Made by a program: the position numbers and the translations under genes. The notes beneath the pieces were generated by a model. That model ran no database searches and was not told where the DNA came from. It saw nothing but the letters and a program-made list of their open reading frames with translations. Below, piece by piece: positions 48,690 to 57,376 of a stretch of 64,000 nucleotides of DNA; the first letter of the stretch is position 1; each line of letters begins with the position of its first letter. Source of the stretch: Haemophilus parainfluenzae T3T1 (GTDB lineage: Bacteria > Pseudomonadota > Gammaproteobacteria > Enterobacterales > Pasteurellaceae); assembly GCF_000210895.1 (NCBI RefSeq), contig NC_015964.1, forward strand, positions 1,571,501 to 1,635,500, read 5' to 3'.

Positions 48690-50843
48690 TTATTTGGTAA
48701 TGGATTCTTTCTGACTATGTTGGAAATAGCGATATAGCTGCGGTAGCAATTGAGAAATCAGGTTAAGCTGCTGATATGGTAAGGCAAAAGCCATATCTGC
48801 TTTAGTTTGATTGTCATCCAACTGAATTTCTTTTAGGCTTTGCTCAATATTACCTTGTAATTTGGCAAAAACTTCAGGACGAAGCTTTTCAATATTTTCC
48901 AGCGTATATAAAACCTTTTTCGCGATAGGATAAAAGTCCGCTAAAAATTCTGTGGTTTGCTGCAACTGCGTCATTTTATAGCGATATGCCCCTAAAGCAG
49001 AAATATAACTCAATAGAGAATAATTCATTTTTAATAAGTCAAAACCTTCCTGTAAATAAGCTTGATATTTCTTCGGCTCATTATTCATATTGGAAAGCGT
49101 TGTACTCAATGCAGCTGCATATTGATGGGCATTACGGCGTGCAATACGGTATTTCAAATCGTCGCTTTTACCAAATTGTAGTTGGCTGATGATGTGCAAT
49201 AAATATTGTGCATCACTTTGAATCGCTTGGCGGCTCACTTTATCGAGTTGCAGATATTTCCAATCCGGCCATAAATAAGAAACCGCAAACCACGCAATGG
49301 CTGAACCTAATACGGTATCAATGAGGCGAGGGAAGAGTGCCGCTTGAGTATCAAATCCCATCACATCGAAACTGATCAACACCTGCAGCGTAATAAAGAA
49401 CGTGGAGAAGCTGTAATTATTGCTTCGGAAGAAGAAAAAGAGCGTACTGGTCACCACCATTAAGCCAAGTTTCATCTCTAATGTAGGGTTGAGGTAAGGC
49501 AATAAGGAGCCAATAACTACCCCTAAAATCGTACCTACAATACGCTGACGTAACCGTACTTTCGTCGCCGAATAGTTTGGCTGACACACAAATACTGCTG
49601 TAAGCAAAATCCAATACCCCAAATTAAATTGGAAAAATTCAACAATGGAGCAACATAAAAATACCACAATAGACAAACGCACAGCATGACGGAAAAGTGG
49701 TGATTCAAAGGTAAAATTACTTCCGATAACAGACAGAATATTTTTTAGGCCTGTAATTTGCTCAGTATGGATTTGTGCCGTTTGATCATTTTCACTGGTT
49801 TCTTGCTCAAGCTGACGTAGCTGCCAGTTAATGCTTTTCAGATTATCAATAAGCGTTTGAAGGGCGAGTAACACATTGTTTTGTTCAGCGTGTTCTTTGC
49901 TATAAAGCTCAAGAGATTGAATTGTGCCCATTAATGCTTTTTCTACGCGAATATTATAGTGATAAGGCGTATTTTGACGCAGACAAGCCGTAATATCGTG
50001 ACAGGCTTGTGCTTGTAATTCGAGCAAGCGCTGAATACGGAAAATTAAATCGGTATTTTTGAGCTGTTCCGCAATTTGTCGATAATCAAAATGTGTAGAA
50101 TTTGCACGCTCATGAATGTCTTGCGCGGCAAAATAATAGCGAATCATACGTTGTGTACGAGCATGTCGATGTTGTCCACGAATACGATAGAAAAGAGCTG
50201 TTCTTGCTTGGTTAAAGGCATCCACCACATTGGTGTTTTTCATCGCAAAATTAAGATGTTTTTTCTCAATTTCATCAATTTCATCAGGATCAAAAAATTC
50301 GGATTTGGCATCTAAATAATTACCAAGTGCACAAAACGCTTTTGCCACGCTTTCTTGTACTGGACGGTTTGGGAAAAAGAGATAGACGATGATGGTCACA
50401 ATGCTGTAGAGCAAGGTGCCCAATAAAATCATTACAGGATTGATAAACCAACTCGCAGAATTATCTGGTGTATAAGTGAGGGTGGTATAAATGGCTACCA
50501 CCAACGTACCAAATGCAATGGTGCGATAACGTTCACCCACGGCACCAACCATCGTAAATAAAAAGGTGATGATGGTCATCAGCAATACGTATTGAATGGG
50601 TTTACCAATATTGAGTTGAACGATGAAGGTTGAAATGGCAAAGGCAATTAAAGTGTAAAAAATATTTTTTAATCGTCCGGTAAGACGATTATCTAAATCC
50701 ACTAAACCGCCTGCAATAATCCCTAAAATCAAGGGCATAGATTGCGTAGAAATATCAAAAAACCAGATGCCAAACGCTGCAATATTCACTGCAATAAAAA
50801 TAGGTATTGAAGCGATTACTTTTGCATTAAGCCATTGGTTCAT
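48690..50843 (-). CDS. yccS: YccS-type FUSC-family membrane protein
   Basis: This 717-residue protein has two hydrophobic blocks (about 10-165 and 385-520), each of several membrane segments, alternating with two cytoplasmic helical domains. That is the layout of the YccS/YhfK (FUSC) family, related to aromatic-acid efflux proteins such as AaeB. FPNRPVQESVAKAFCALGNYL and the NYSATKVRLRQRIVGTILGVVIGSL stretch are family-like. The substrate is unknown. It follows yccT on the same strand after a terminator. Confidence 0.88.
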   Translation of the reverse strand: MNQWLNAKVIASIPIFIAVNIAAFGIWFFDISTQSMPLILGIIAGGLVDLDNRLTGRLKNIFYTLIAFAISTFIVQLNIGKPIQYVLLMTIITFLFTMVGAVGERYRTIAFGTLVVAIYTTLTYTPDNSASWFINPVMILLGTLLYSIVTIIVYLFFPNRPVQESVAKAFCALGNYLDAKSEFFDPDEIDEIEKKHLNFAMKNTNVVDAFNQARTALFYRIRGQHRHARTQRMIRYYFAAQDIHERANSTHFDYRQIAEQLKNTDLIFRIQRLLELQAQACHDITACLRQNTPYHYNIRVEKALMGTIQSLELYSKEHAEQNNVLLALQTLIDNLKSINWQLRQLEQETSENDQTAQIHTEQITGLKNILSVIGSNFTFESPLFRHAVRLSIVVFLCCSIVEFFQFNLGYWILLTAVFVCQPNYSATKVRLRQRIVGTILGVVIGSLLPYLNPTLEMKLGLMVVTSTLFFFFRSNNYSFSTFFITLQVLISFDVMGFDTQAALFPRLIDTVLGSAIAWFAVSYLWPDWKYLQLDKVSRQAIQSDAQYLLHIISQLQFGKSDDLKYRIARRNAHQYAAALSTTLSNMNNEPKKYQAYLQEGFDLLKMNYSLLSYISALGAYRYKMTQLQQTTEFLADFYPIAKKVLYTLENIEKLRPEVFAKLQGNIEQSLKEIQLDDNQTKADMAFALPYQQLNLISQLLPQLYRYFQHSQKESITK

Positions 50844-50882
50844 GTTGATATCCTTGCTTATTGTGTGACTAAAAATTGGATG

Positions 50883-50910
50883 ATAAAAAAGTGAGCGGGA
50901 AAGCTCACTT
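50883..50910 (-). terminator. Terminator between yccT and yccS
   Basis: On the minus strand AAGTGAGC pairs with GCTCACTT (50903-50910 and 50889-50896) around a 6-base loop, followed by a T run. yccS is then read from its own promoter or by readthrough. Confidence 0.8.
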
Positions 50911-50937
50911 CTTTATCAAAGTGCGGTTAAAAAACGA

Positions 50938-51594
50938 TTATTTTTGTTTTTTCGCCCAGTTTAAGAAACGAGTTTGAGTCTCTTTATCTGCTTGTTGGAA
51001 CCAGTATTGTAATTGTTGTTCAGCAACGTTTTCACCTTGTACAACCACTTTGCCTTTCGCAGCTTTTCCTGACGCAGCAGGCATCATTCCAACTGCAGGC
51101 GCAGCTAAAGCTGAAACTGCCGCTGGCGCATTTGAAGCATTATATTCAGCTAAATCGTTAACAATATTAGCTGCTGGGAATAAACCTTCTTGTTTTAAAG
51201 TATCGATTTTAGCATCAATCACATTACCTGATTTCGTTTTAACAGTAATTTGTGGTTGAGCATTGAATTTTTCACCATCTTCTTTGGAGCGAATTTTTTC
51301 TGCAGATACCACAACATCATCAGCAGGACTTTGGAAAGTCACAATAATTGGGTTAGATTCAAAAAGCGCTTGGCTAGAGCCTGAGCCTACGATTTCACCT
51401 AAACGCACAACAACTTGTTGTGTTTGGTTTGCATCAGCATTAAATGATTTTTTTTCTTTTAGAAGAGATTTGCTGGCTTTTTGGCCGTTGATTGCAAGAA
51501 ATTCAAGGTTTGATGAAGTGGTTACCATGCCTGCTAAGCTACTCGTACTCACTGCAAGCGCGACAACACCTAAAGCAAACTTACATAATTTCAT
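50938..51594 (-). CDS. yccT: DUF2057 (YccT-like) exported protein
   Basis: This 218-residue protein has a signal peptide (MKLCKFALGVVALAVSTSSLA, cleaved before GMVTT) and a beta-rich body starting VTTSSNLEFLAINGQKA, as in the YccT/DUF2057 family. An Ala/Pro-rich linker (about 150-180) precedes a C-terminal helix, QQLQYWFQQADKETQTRFLNWAK. YccT has been linked to curli control in enterobacteria; here the role is unknown. GGAG precedes the start. Confidence 0.85.
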   Translation of the reverse strand: MKLCKFALGVVALAVSTSSLAGMVTTSSNLEFLAINGQKASKSLLKEKKSFNADANQTQQVVVRLGEIVGSGSSQALFESNPIIVTFQSPADDVVVSAEKIRSKEDGEKFNAQPQITVKTKSGNVIDAKIDTLKQEGLFPAANIVNDLAEYNASNAPAAVSALAAPAVGMMPAASGKAAKGKVVVQGENVAEQQLQYWFQQADKETQTRFLNWAKKQK

Positions 51595-51715
51595 AATTAC
51601 TCCTTTTATTTTTTGAATGAAATTAGATGGTTGTAATGCTATGCTAATTTTTAAAAAATGGGAATAGGAAAGTGCGGTTAATTTTTAAAAAGTTTTTGTA
51701 ACAAAGGAGCAAATC

Positions 51716-51985
51716 ATGGCAAAACGATTTGTCGTATATGGTCGAGTTCAAGGTGTCGGGTTTCGCTATTTTACGTGGAAAGAAGCAGAGAAAATTGGTA
51801 TTAAAGGCACGGTAAGAAATTGTACAGACGGAAGTGTCGAAATCATTGCGGAAGGCAATGATGACCAACTGCAACACTTTTATGATTGGTTAAACGTCGG
51901 GCCAAGAACCGCAAGTGTTGAACGGGTCTTAGTCGATAATATTGAAGATAAACGGTATTCTGACTTTTCGATTATTCATCGCTAA
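51716..51985 (+). CDS. yccX: Acylphosphatase
   Basis: This 89-residue enzyme hydrolyses acyl phosphates. The active-site loop GRVQGVGFRYFT contains the phosphate-binding Arg, and the Asn in VRNCTDGSVEI is the second catalytic residue. AAAGGAGC precedes the ATG. An uptake signal follows the stop. It is divergent from yccT. Confidence 0.95.
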   Translation: MAKRFVVYGRVQGVGFRYFTWKEAEKIGIKGTVRNCTDGSVEIIAEGNDDQLQHFYDWLNVGPRTASVERVLVDNIEDKRYSDFSIIHR

Positions 51986-52055
51986 AATTGACCGCACTTT
52001 ACAGTGTGAATTGATGCTCGTAGAATACGCCGCTTGTTTACAAATAGGAAAAATC

Positions 52056-52376
52056 ATGCGTAATCAAACAAAACTTCATCTTCAACAATTACAACTTGCT
52101 ATGCAAAAACTTGATTTATGGCAAGCCGTTCCTCCTTCACAAGACGCCTTTTTAAGTGAAGAGCCTTTTGCTATTGATACCATGTCACCAGAAGAATGGT
52201 TGCAATGGATTTTTATTCCAAGAATGTTTGCCTTACTTGAAAGTGGCGCTGAGTTACCCTCAAAAATTGCGGTGTCACCTTATTTAGAGGAAGCGTTTAA
52301 AGAAGCAGAAGAAGATTTTTTAGTTGAATTATTAACACCGTTACGTGAATTAGAAGCCTTATTACAAAATCAATAA
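52056..52376 (+). CDS. yqcC: YqcC-family protein
   Basis: This helical protein of 106 residues shows the YqcC/DUF446 features: LQLAMQKLDLWQAVPPSQDAF, DTMSPEEWLQWIFIPRM and an acidic C-terminus. The frame opens at 51942 inside the acylphosphatase gene, but ATG 52056 with AGGAAA upstream is the family start. truC begins directly after the stop, as in enterobacteria, suggesting a role linked to tRNA modification. The function is not established. Confidence 0.9.
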   Translation: MRNQTKLHLQQLQLAMQKLDLWQAVPPSQDAFLSEEPFAIDTMSPEEWLQWIFIPRMFALLESGAELPSKIAVSPYLEEAFKEAEEDFLVELLTPLRELEALLQNQ

Positions 52377-52377
52377 A
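52376..52377 (+). other. yqcC/truC junction with no spacer
   Basis: The TAA of yqcC (52374-52376) is followed immediately by the truC ATG (52377), so truC translation is probably coupled to yqcC. No separate ribosome site is visible beyond the yqcC coding sequence. Confidence 0.4.
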
Positions 52378-53093
52378 TGTTAGAAATTTTATATCAAGAT
52401 GAATATCTTGTGGCAGTCAATAAACCAGCAGGCATGTTGGTGCATCGTAGTTGGCTTGATACTCATGAAACGCAATTTGTAATGCAAACCTTGCGCGATC
52501 AAATCGGGCAGCATGTTTTTCCTATTCATCGATTAGATCGCCCTACATCAGGTGTATTACTATTTGCCTTAAATAGTGAAATAGCAAATTTAATGTGTCA
52601 GCAATTTGAACAGAAAACGGTGCAAAAATCTTATTTAGCGATTGTGCGAGGTTATTTGCAAGGCGAAGGACGGATTGATTATCCCCTTAAAATCCAATTA
52701 GATAAGATTGCGGATAAATTTGCGCAAGAAGATAAAGCCCCTCAAGAGGCGGTGACGGATTATGAAGGCTTAAACATTGTGGAAATGCCTTATGCGGTAG
52801 GGCGTTATCAAACCACAAGATATTCATTAGTGAAGCTAATTCCCCAAACGGGAAGAAAACATCAGTTACGACGTCACATGAAACATATTTTTCATCCTAT
52901 TTTAGGTGATACACAATATGGTGATTTACATCAAAATCGTGCTTTAACAGAATATTCTGGCTGTCAGCGTTTATTTTTACACGCAGATACACTTATTTTT
53001 GAGCATCCTATTCATTTAATCAAAATAGAAATTAAGGCTGGTTTAGATGAACAATGGGAGCACGTGATGAAATTATTTAATTGGTCAATTTAA
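52377..53093 (+). CDS. truC: tRNA pseudouridine-65 synthase TruC
   Basis: TruC makes pseudouridine 65 in certain tRNAs. The catalytic Asp is in PIHRLDRPTSGVLLFAL, and AVNKPAGMLVHRSW and the LIPQTGRKHQLRRHMKH motif identify the RluA-type family. The length of 238 residues and the yqcC neighbour argue for TruC rather than RluA or RluC. Confidence 0.92.
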   Translation: MLEILYQDEYLVAVNKPAGMLVHRSWLDTHETQFVMQTLRDQIGQHVFPIHRLDRPTSGVLLFALNSEIANLMCQQFEQKTVQKSYLAIVRGYLQGEGRIDYPLKIQLDKIADKFAQEDKAPQEAVTDYEGLNIVEMPYAVGRYQTTRYSLVKLIPQTGRKHQLRRHMKHIFHPILGDTQYGDLHQNRALTEYSGCQRLFLHADTLIFEHPIHLIKIEIKAGLDEQWEHVMKLFNWSI

Positions 53094-53105
53094 CGAGAAG
53101 AAATC

Positions 53106-53270
53106 ATGTTAGATATTAATTTAACCCATGAACAACAACAAAAAGCAGTAGAACAAATTCAGGAATTAATGGCACAAGGAATGAGTAGCGGCGAAGCAAT
53201 TCAAATTGTGGCAAAAGCATTACGTGAAATTCATCAAAAAGATGATAAAGAGACTTCTGATAATAAATAA
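53106..53270 (+). CDS. yoaH: YoaH-like small protein (UPF0181)
   Basis: This 54-residue ORF is too short for most gene calls. It begins [19 protein letters not shown] and contains [22 protein letters not shown], the UPF0181/YoaH family signature. GAGAAGAAATC precedes the ATG, and it starts 12 bases after truC, so it is co-transcribed. The function is unknown. Confidence 0.85.
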   Translation: MLDINLTHEQQQKAVEQIQELMAQGMSSGEAIQIVAKALREIHQKDDKETSDNK

Positions 53271-53365
53271 GTAAAAATTTTGTGATCAATGTATCATTTT
53301 TAAAGTTTCGCTGTTGCATAAAAAAATAAAATGTTTGAATATATTTCCAATTGAGGTGATAAGGC

Positions 53366-53392
53366 ATGAGTCTTATTGTTTTTAAGTATTAA
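53366..53392 (+). other. Possible 8-codon leader ORF upstream of the cold-shock gene
   Basis: ATG at 53366 encodes MSLIVFKY then TAA, with a good GAGG/AAGG ribosome context just upstream. The ATAAG/CTTAT arms around its start can form a small hairpin. It may be a leader peptide or chance. Confidence 0.25.
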
Positions 53393-53416
53393 GGGCGAAG
53401 CCTATAGAGGTCTACT

Positions 53417-53626
53417 ATGGAAATTGGTGTAGTAAAATGGTTTAACAACGCAAAAGGATTTGGATTTATTTCTGCAGAAGGCGTGGATACAGACATTTTT
53501 GCACATTATTCAGCGATTGAAATGGATGGTTACCGTTCATTAAAAGCAGGTCAACGTGTGCAGTTTGAAGTGATTCACGGCGACAAAGGATCTCACGCCA
53601 CAAAAATTATTCCGATTGCGGAATAG
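53417..53626 (+). CDS. cspD: Cold-shock domain protein (CspD-like)
   Basis: This 69-residue protein has the RNA-binding motifs KGFGFIS (RNP1) and DIFAHYS (RNP2, altered from the usual VFVH). The sequence MEIGVVKWFNNAKGFGFI and the AIEMDGYRSLKAGQ loop resemble CspD rather than CspA. Such proteins bind single-stranded nucleic acid. A 146-base upstream spacer suits a long regulated leader. A perfect UUCG-loop terminator follows. Confidence 0.9.
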   Translation: MEIGVVKWFNNAKGFGFISAEGVDTDIFAHYSAIEMDGYRSLKAGQRVQFEVIHGDKGSHATKIIPIAE

Positions 53627-53671
53627 GCGAAACGCTAAAACGTTTCAAAATCTTCTCTATTTAGCATAATC

Positions 53672-53702
53672 AAAAGCCAAGGTTTCGACCTTGGCTTTTT
53701 TT
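53672..53702. terminator. Bidirectional terminator between cspD and matP
   Basis: AAAAGCCAAGGT (53672-53683) pairs perfectly over 12 bp with ACCTTGGCTTTT (53688-53699) around a TTCG tetraloop, with a T run to 53702. It serves both convergent genes. Confidence 0.92.
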
Positions 53703-53706
53703 CATT

Positions 53707-54156
53707 TTATTTATTGAGCAAATTTTTCAAACCGGCTTTCATCGCCGTCATTTGGCTTTCATATAATGCTTTGCTTTCACGTTCATCAATCATATAAGTG
53801 ATGGTTTCAGAAAGTGTCATTTTCATTTTTCTTGAATATTTAGACAAACGAAGCCAAACACCATATTCTAAATCAATAGATTTTTTCTTCGTTGATTGTT
53901 TTTCAGCATTAAAAAAGCGTTTACGTCTTGCACGAATAGCCTGATCAAGCTTAATAGGTAAATCAAGAGAAAGGTGATTTTTAATCCATTCCTCGATTTT
54001 TTCAGGATAATTCTGACATTCTATTAATTCTTGAACTTTGCTTTCTTCTAAGCTTTTTTCTTCGTAACGGGTAATTTTTTCTCCTTCGCGATGTTTACGA
54101 ATGAGATAAATCCATTTCCAGTTTGCTTCTTGGTTTTCTAATTTTTGGTATTTCAT
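53707..54156 (-). CDS. matP: Macrodomain Ter protein MatP
   Basis: MatP binds matS sites and organises the terminus region of the chromosome. The 149 residues include WKWIYLIRKHREGEKITRYEE and the ribbon-helix-helix stretch RARRKRFFNAEKQSTKKKSIDLE, both strongly like enterobacterial MatP. It is divergent from the Lon-like gene, the same arrangement as matP-ycbZ-fabA in E. coli. This suggests the locus lies near the replication terminus, an inference. Confidence 0.95.
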   Translation of the reverse strand: MKYQKLENQEANWKWIYLIRKHREGEKITRYEEKSLEESKVQELIECQNYPEKIEEWIKNHLSLDLPIKLDQAIRARRKRFFNAEKQSTKKKSIDLEYGVWLRLSKYSRKMKMTLSETITYMIDERESKALYESQMTAMKAGLKNLLNK

Positions 54157-54300
54157 CGTTTTATTATGCTTTTTAGTGACGTGGTAACCTTATAAATATA
54201 CGCTGTTTAAATAAATTTTTCCAGTAGATTTTTATAACGGATTTTCACTCAGTGTGAAGTGTGCGATAATATCGCCAATTTAATTAAAGCGAGATATGTC

Positions 54301-56061
54301 GTGACTTCTACATCTTCGGAACAAGCCTTAAATTGGCAAGCCTTACAACCAGAATTATCGATTACTGAACTTTCAGCTGAAAAGGCTGATTTTTGGTCAT
54401 TACAAAAACACGCCACAAAAGCGATTTCTTTATTTTTAAAACAACCTCGTCGTTCTTTGTTAGTTTTAAAAGCAGATGATCAAGCAGAATATGCCGATTT
54501 ATTAGCAGAACTTATTCGCCAAGAACAGCCAAAAGAGCGGTCAGTTTTTGGGGTGAATTATGTGGTTGAGCAGGGAGATTCTTTTTCTTTCCCTCGCATT
54601 TATACCGAGCCTGCTCAATCTCTTGCTGATAATTTTGCCGCACAAGGTGATGTTCTGAAGGCATTACATGCCGATCAATTTAGTCTTTTTGGTAGTGTGC
54701 GCGTTCATCCAAGTTCACAAGATATTTTGCTTACGCCAGGTTTAGTGCATCAAGCCAATGGGGGCGTTTTGATTCTAAGTGCAGCAACGATGCTAAGCCA
54801 ATTTGATTTATGGCAACGCTTAAAACATATTTTACAAACGCAAACTTTTGATTGGTATTCAGCCCATCCATTTAAAACCCTGCCTTGTGATATTCCAAGT
54901 TATCCACTTAATTTAAAAGTGGTGATTTTAGGCAATCGCACTGAAATTGCGACCTTAGGTGAGTTAGAAGAAGATCTTTACAGCTTGGCGGATTACGCGG
55001 AAATTGAAAGCTATTATTCTGTTGCACAACCGAAAGCACAAGAAAATTGGGCTAATTATGTGTTGGCATTAGCCTCAAAATATGAACTTGATTTAGATTT
55101 AACGGCATTAAATAAACTTTATCAGTTATTAGTACGTGAGAGCGAAGATCGCTTTTTAATTAACATTTCCCCGTTAAAAATAACAGAAATGTTGCTTAAT
55201 GCCGCGACGTTGTCACAAAAACAAACCTTAAGTGCGGTTGATTTTGAGCAAGCTTTTAAACAAAAGAACGAACAGCATGGTTTCTTACGTGAACGTACTT
55301 ATGCGGATATTCTCAACGAACAGATTTATGTGGAAACCAACGGTGAAATTGTTGGGCAGATTAATGGCTTGTCTGTGATTGAATATCCAGGCACACCGGT
55401 TTGTTTCGGTGAACCTTCTCGTATCAGTTGCTTAGTGCAGTTTGGTGATGGTGAAGTTGTGGATGTGGAGCGTAAAAACGAATTAGCGGGTAACCTTCAC
55501 GGAAAAGGCATGATGATTTCTGAAGCGTGCTTGGCAAGTATCTTAGAGTTGCCATCACAGTTACCATTTTCTGCGTCTTTAGTGTTTGAACAATCTTATG
55601 GTGAAATTGATGGTGACAGTGCATCTCTAGCTATTTTTTCCTTATTAGTCAGTGCGTTATCTGATTTGCCGTTACCACAAAATATTGCGATTACCGGTAC
55701 CATTGACCAATTTGGTTTGGTGCACGCAGTAGGCGGAGTGAATGACAAAATTGAAGGCTTTTTCACCATTTGTCAACGTCGCGGTTTGACGGGTAAACAA
55801 GGGGTGATTATTCCCGCGACAACAATTCAACAACTAAGCTTATCTGATGAAGTGGTTGAAGCGGTGAAAAATGAGCAGTTCTTTATTTATCAAGTCGAGG
55901 ATATTTATCAAACAGCCAAGATTCTATTTGACCGCGATTTATTAGAAGAGAAAGAAGAATATGCCAAAGGCAAAGAGCCTATTGCACGTTTAATTCAAAA
56001 TCGAATTGCTTTCCGTTCGGAAACGCCGAAAAAAAGCTGGTTAGATTTCTTTAAATCTTAA
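54301..56061 (+). CDS. ycbZ: Lon-like protease (YcbZ/LonB type)
   Basis: This Lon-related protein of about 586 residues lacks the standard N-terminal Lon domain. Its C-terminal protease domain has the catalytic Ser in GEIDGDSASLAIFS and Lys in AVGGVNDKIEGFF. An AAA-like region without a canonical Walker A precedes it (HQANGGVLILSAATM). The frame opens at a GTG at 54259, but the GTG at 54301 with GAG 7 bases upstream gives a more family-like N-terminus; the choice is uncertain. It lies between matP and fabA as in E. coli. Confidence 0.88.
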   Translation: MTSTSSEQALNWQALQPELSITELSAEKADFWSLQKHATKAISLFLKQPRRSLLVLKADDQAEYADLLAELIRQEQPKERSVFGVNYVVEQGDSFSFPRIYTEPAQSLADNFAAQGDVLKALHADQFSLFGSVRVHPSSQDILLTPGLVHQANGGVLILSAATMLSQFDLWQRLKHILQTQTFDWYSAHPFKTLPCDIPSYPLNLKVVILGNRTEIATLGELEEDLYSLADYAEIESYYSVAQPKAQENWANYVLALASKYELDLDLTALNKLYQLLVRESEDRFLINISPLKITEMLLNAATLSQKQTLSAVDFEQAFKQKNEQHGFLRERTYADILNEQIYVETNGEIVGQINGLSVIEYPGTPVCFGEPSRISCLVQFGDGEVVDVERKNELAGNLHGKGMMISEACLASILELPSQLPFSASLVFEQSYGEIDGDSASLAIFSLLVSALSDLPLPQNIAITGTIDQFGLVHAVGGVNDKIEGFFTICQRRGLTGKQGVIIPATTIQQLSLSDEVVEAVKNEQFFIYQVEDIYQTAKILFDRDLLEEKEEYAKGKEPIARLIQNRIAFRSETPKKSWLDFFKS

Positions 56062-56067
56062 TTTCTT

Positions 56068-56097
56068 AAAAGCGAACCTTGTGTTCGCTTTTCTTTT
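56068..56097 (+). terminator. Terminator after ycbZ
   Basis: AAAAGCGAAC (56068-56077) pairs with GTTCGCTTTT (56083-56092), followed by CTTTT. It separates the protease gene from fabA. Confidence 0.88.
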
Positions 56098-56111
56098 ATC
56101 TTAATTTTACT

Positions 56112-56128
56112 GACTGATCCGACAAGTT
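56112..56128 (+). promoter_or_regulatory. FadR-like operator upstream of fabA
   Basis: GACTGATCCGACAAGTT fits the FadR consensus (ACTGGTCnGACnnGTT) with one clear deviation. In E. coli FadR binds just upstream of the fabA -35 and activates it; the same placement is seen here. Confidence 0.65.
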
Positions 56129-56129
56129 G

Positions 56130-56147
56130 AGCTAACAAGTGTTCGCT
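56130..56147 (+). promoter_or_regulatory. FabR-like operator upstream of fabA
   Basis: AGCTAACAAGTGTTCGCT is an imperfect palindrome matching the FabR site of E. coli fabA (AGCGnACA-n-TGTTAGCT type, here on the complement). It ends one base before the -35 element, so bound FabR could block polymerase. Confidence 0.65.
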
Positions 56148-56148
56148 G

Positions 56149-56177
56149 TTTACATTTCTTATAAATCCCCATAGAAT
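56149..56177 (+). promoter_or_regulatory. Strong sigma-70 promoter of fabA
   Basis: TTTACA (56149-56154), a 17-base spacer, TAGAAT (56172-56177), each matching consensus in five of six positions. The ATG lies 53 bases downstream of the -10. Confidence 0.8.
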
Positions 56178-56229
56178 CTACACTTATTGTTTGTAACCAA
56201 GCAAAACTATATATACAAGGAAATAAAAA

Positions 56230-56763
56230 ATGGAAAACACCTGTACACCCAACATCAAAAGCAGCTACACTTATGAAGATTTATTAGCTTCTGGTCGTGG
56301 TGAATTATTTGGTAAAGAAGGCCCGCAACTTCCAGCACCAACGATGTTGATGATGGATCGTATTGTAAAAATGACCGAAGACGGCGGTGCGTTTGGTAAA
56401 GGGTATATTGAAGCAGAATTAGATATTCATCCAGATTTACCTTTTTTCGGTTGCCACTTTATTGGTGACCCAGTCATGCCTGGCTGTTTAGGTTTAGATG
56501 CGATGTGGCAATTAGTCGGTTTCTTCCTTGGCTGGGTTGGCGGTAAAGGTAAAGGCCGTGCATTAGGCGTAGGTGAAGTGAAATTTACTGGACAAATCTT
56601 ACCATCCGCGAAAAAAGTGGTTTATCGCATTAATATGAAACGTGTGATTAATCGCAAATTAGTAATGGGAATGGCTGACGGTGAAGTGGAAGTGGATGGT
56701 CGCGTTATCTACACCGCAACTGATTTAAAAGTTGGCTTATTCCAAGATACATCAAGCTTCTAA
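56230..56763 (+). CDS. fabA: 3-hydroxydecanoyl-ACP dehydratase/isomerase
   Basis: FabA dehydrates and isomerises C10 intermediates and so starts unsaturated fatty acid synthesis. The catalytic His and Asp are in the [23 protein letters not shown] region. The 177 residues match E. coli FabA along the full length, with a slightly longer N-terminus. AAGGAAAT precedes the ATG. Control by FadR (activation) and FabR (repression) is predicted from the sites upstream. Confidence 0.97.
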   Translation: MENTCTPNIKSSYTYEDLLASGRGELFGKEGPQLPAPTMLMMDRIVKMTEDGGAFGKGYIEAELDIHPDLPFFGCHFIGDPVMPGCLGLDAMWQLVGFFLGWVGGKGKGRALGVGEVKFTGQILPSAKKVVYRINMKRVINRKLVMGMADGEVEVDGRVIYTATDLKVGLFQDTSSF

Positions 56764-56795
56764 TTCAAATAAACACAACATCATATAAAAATAAT

Positions 56796-56822
56796 AGCCC
56801 GATTCATTCGGGCTTTTTTTCT
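56796..56822. terminator. Terminator between fabA and ybaK
   Basis: AGCCCGA (56796-56802) pairs with TCGGGCT (56808-56814), followed by a long T run. On the minus strand there is an A-rich flank, so it may also serve ybaK. Confidence 0.88.
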
Positions 56823-57300
56823 ATTCTTCGTCAATAATATCGACAAATTCAGCATTCAGTAATTTAGCCAAATCTTGAGGTGCTAATTCAACGCTTAATC
56901 CACGTTTCCCGCCTGAAACAAAAATCGTATCAAAATTAAGTGCGGTCGAATTTATCACTGTTTTTACCCGTTTTTTTTGACCTAATGGACTAATGCCTCC
57001 AACTAAATATCCCGTACTTTTTTGTGCGGCATCTTTATCGGCCATTTCAACTTTTTTCACACCAATGGCTTTTGCTGCTTTCTTTAAACTCAACATATTT
57101 GCCGTGGAAAGCACAAAACACGCTAATTTTTTCTGATCACCATTTTCAGCGACTAAAAGTGTTTTAAAGGATTGGTGTGGATCAAGCCCAAGTTTTTCAG
57201 CGGCTTCATCGCCAAAATGCGTATTGTTAGGGTCATGATCATAAGTATGGAGAGTAAAAGGAATTTTATTTTTCTTTAGTAAATCAATTGCCGGTGTCAT
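56821..57300 (-). CDS. ybaK: Cys-tRNA(Pro)/Cys-tRNA(Cys) deacylase YbaK
   Basis: YbaK edits Cys mis-charged onto tRNA-Pro. The 159-residue protein shows the family fold with the conserved Lys in [24 protein letters not shown] and the [17 protein letters not shown] stretch. The H. influenzae homologue (HI1434) defined this family structurally. It is convergent with fabA. Confidence 0.93.
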   Translation of the reverse strand: MTPAIDLLKKNKIPFTLHTYDHDPNNTHFGDEAAEKLGLDPHQSFKTLLVAENGDQKKLACFVLSTANMLSLKKAAKAIGVKKVEMADKDAAQKSTGYLVGGISPLGQKKRVKTVINSTALNFDTIFVSGGKRGLSVELAPQDLAKLLNAEFVDIIDEE

Positions 57301-57376
57301 CTGATTTCCTTATGTATTTATTAGTCTTTTTTCTGTAGAATGAATCGGTTCAGAACATTTTACAGCGGAGAGAAAA

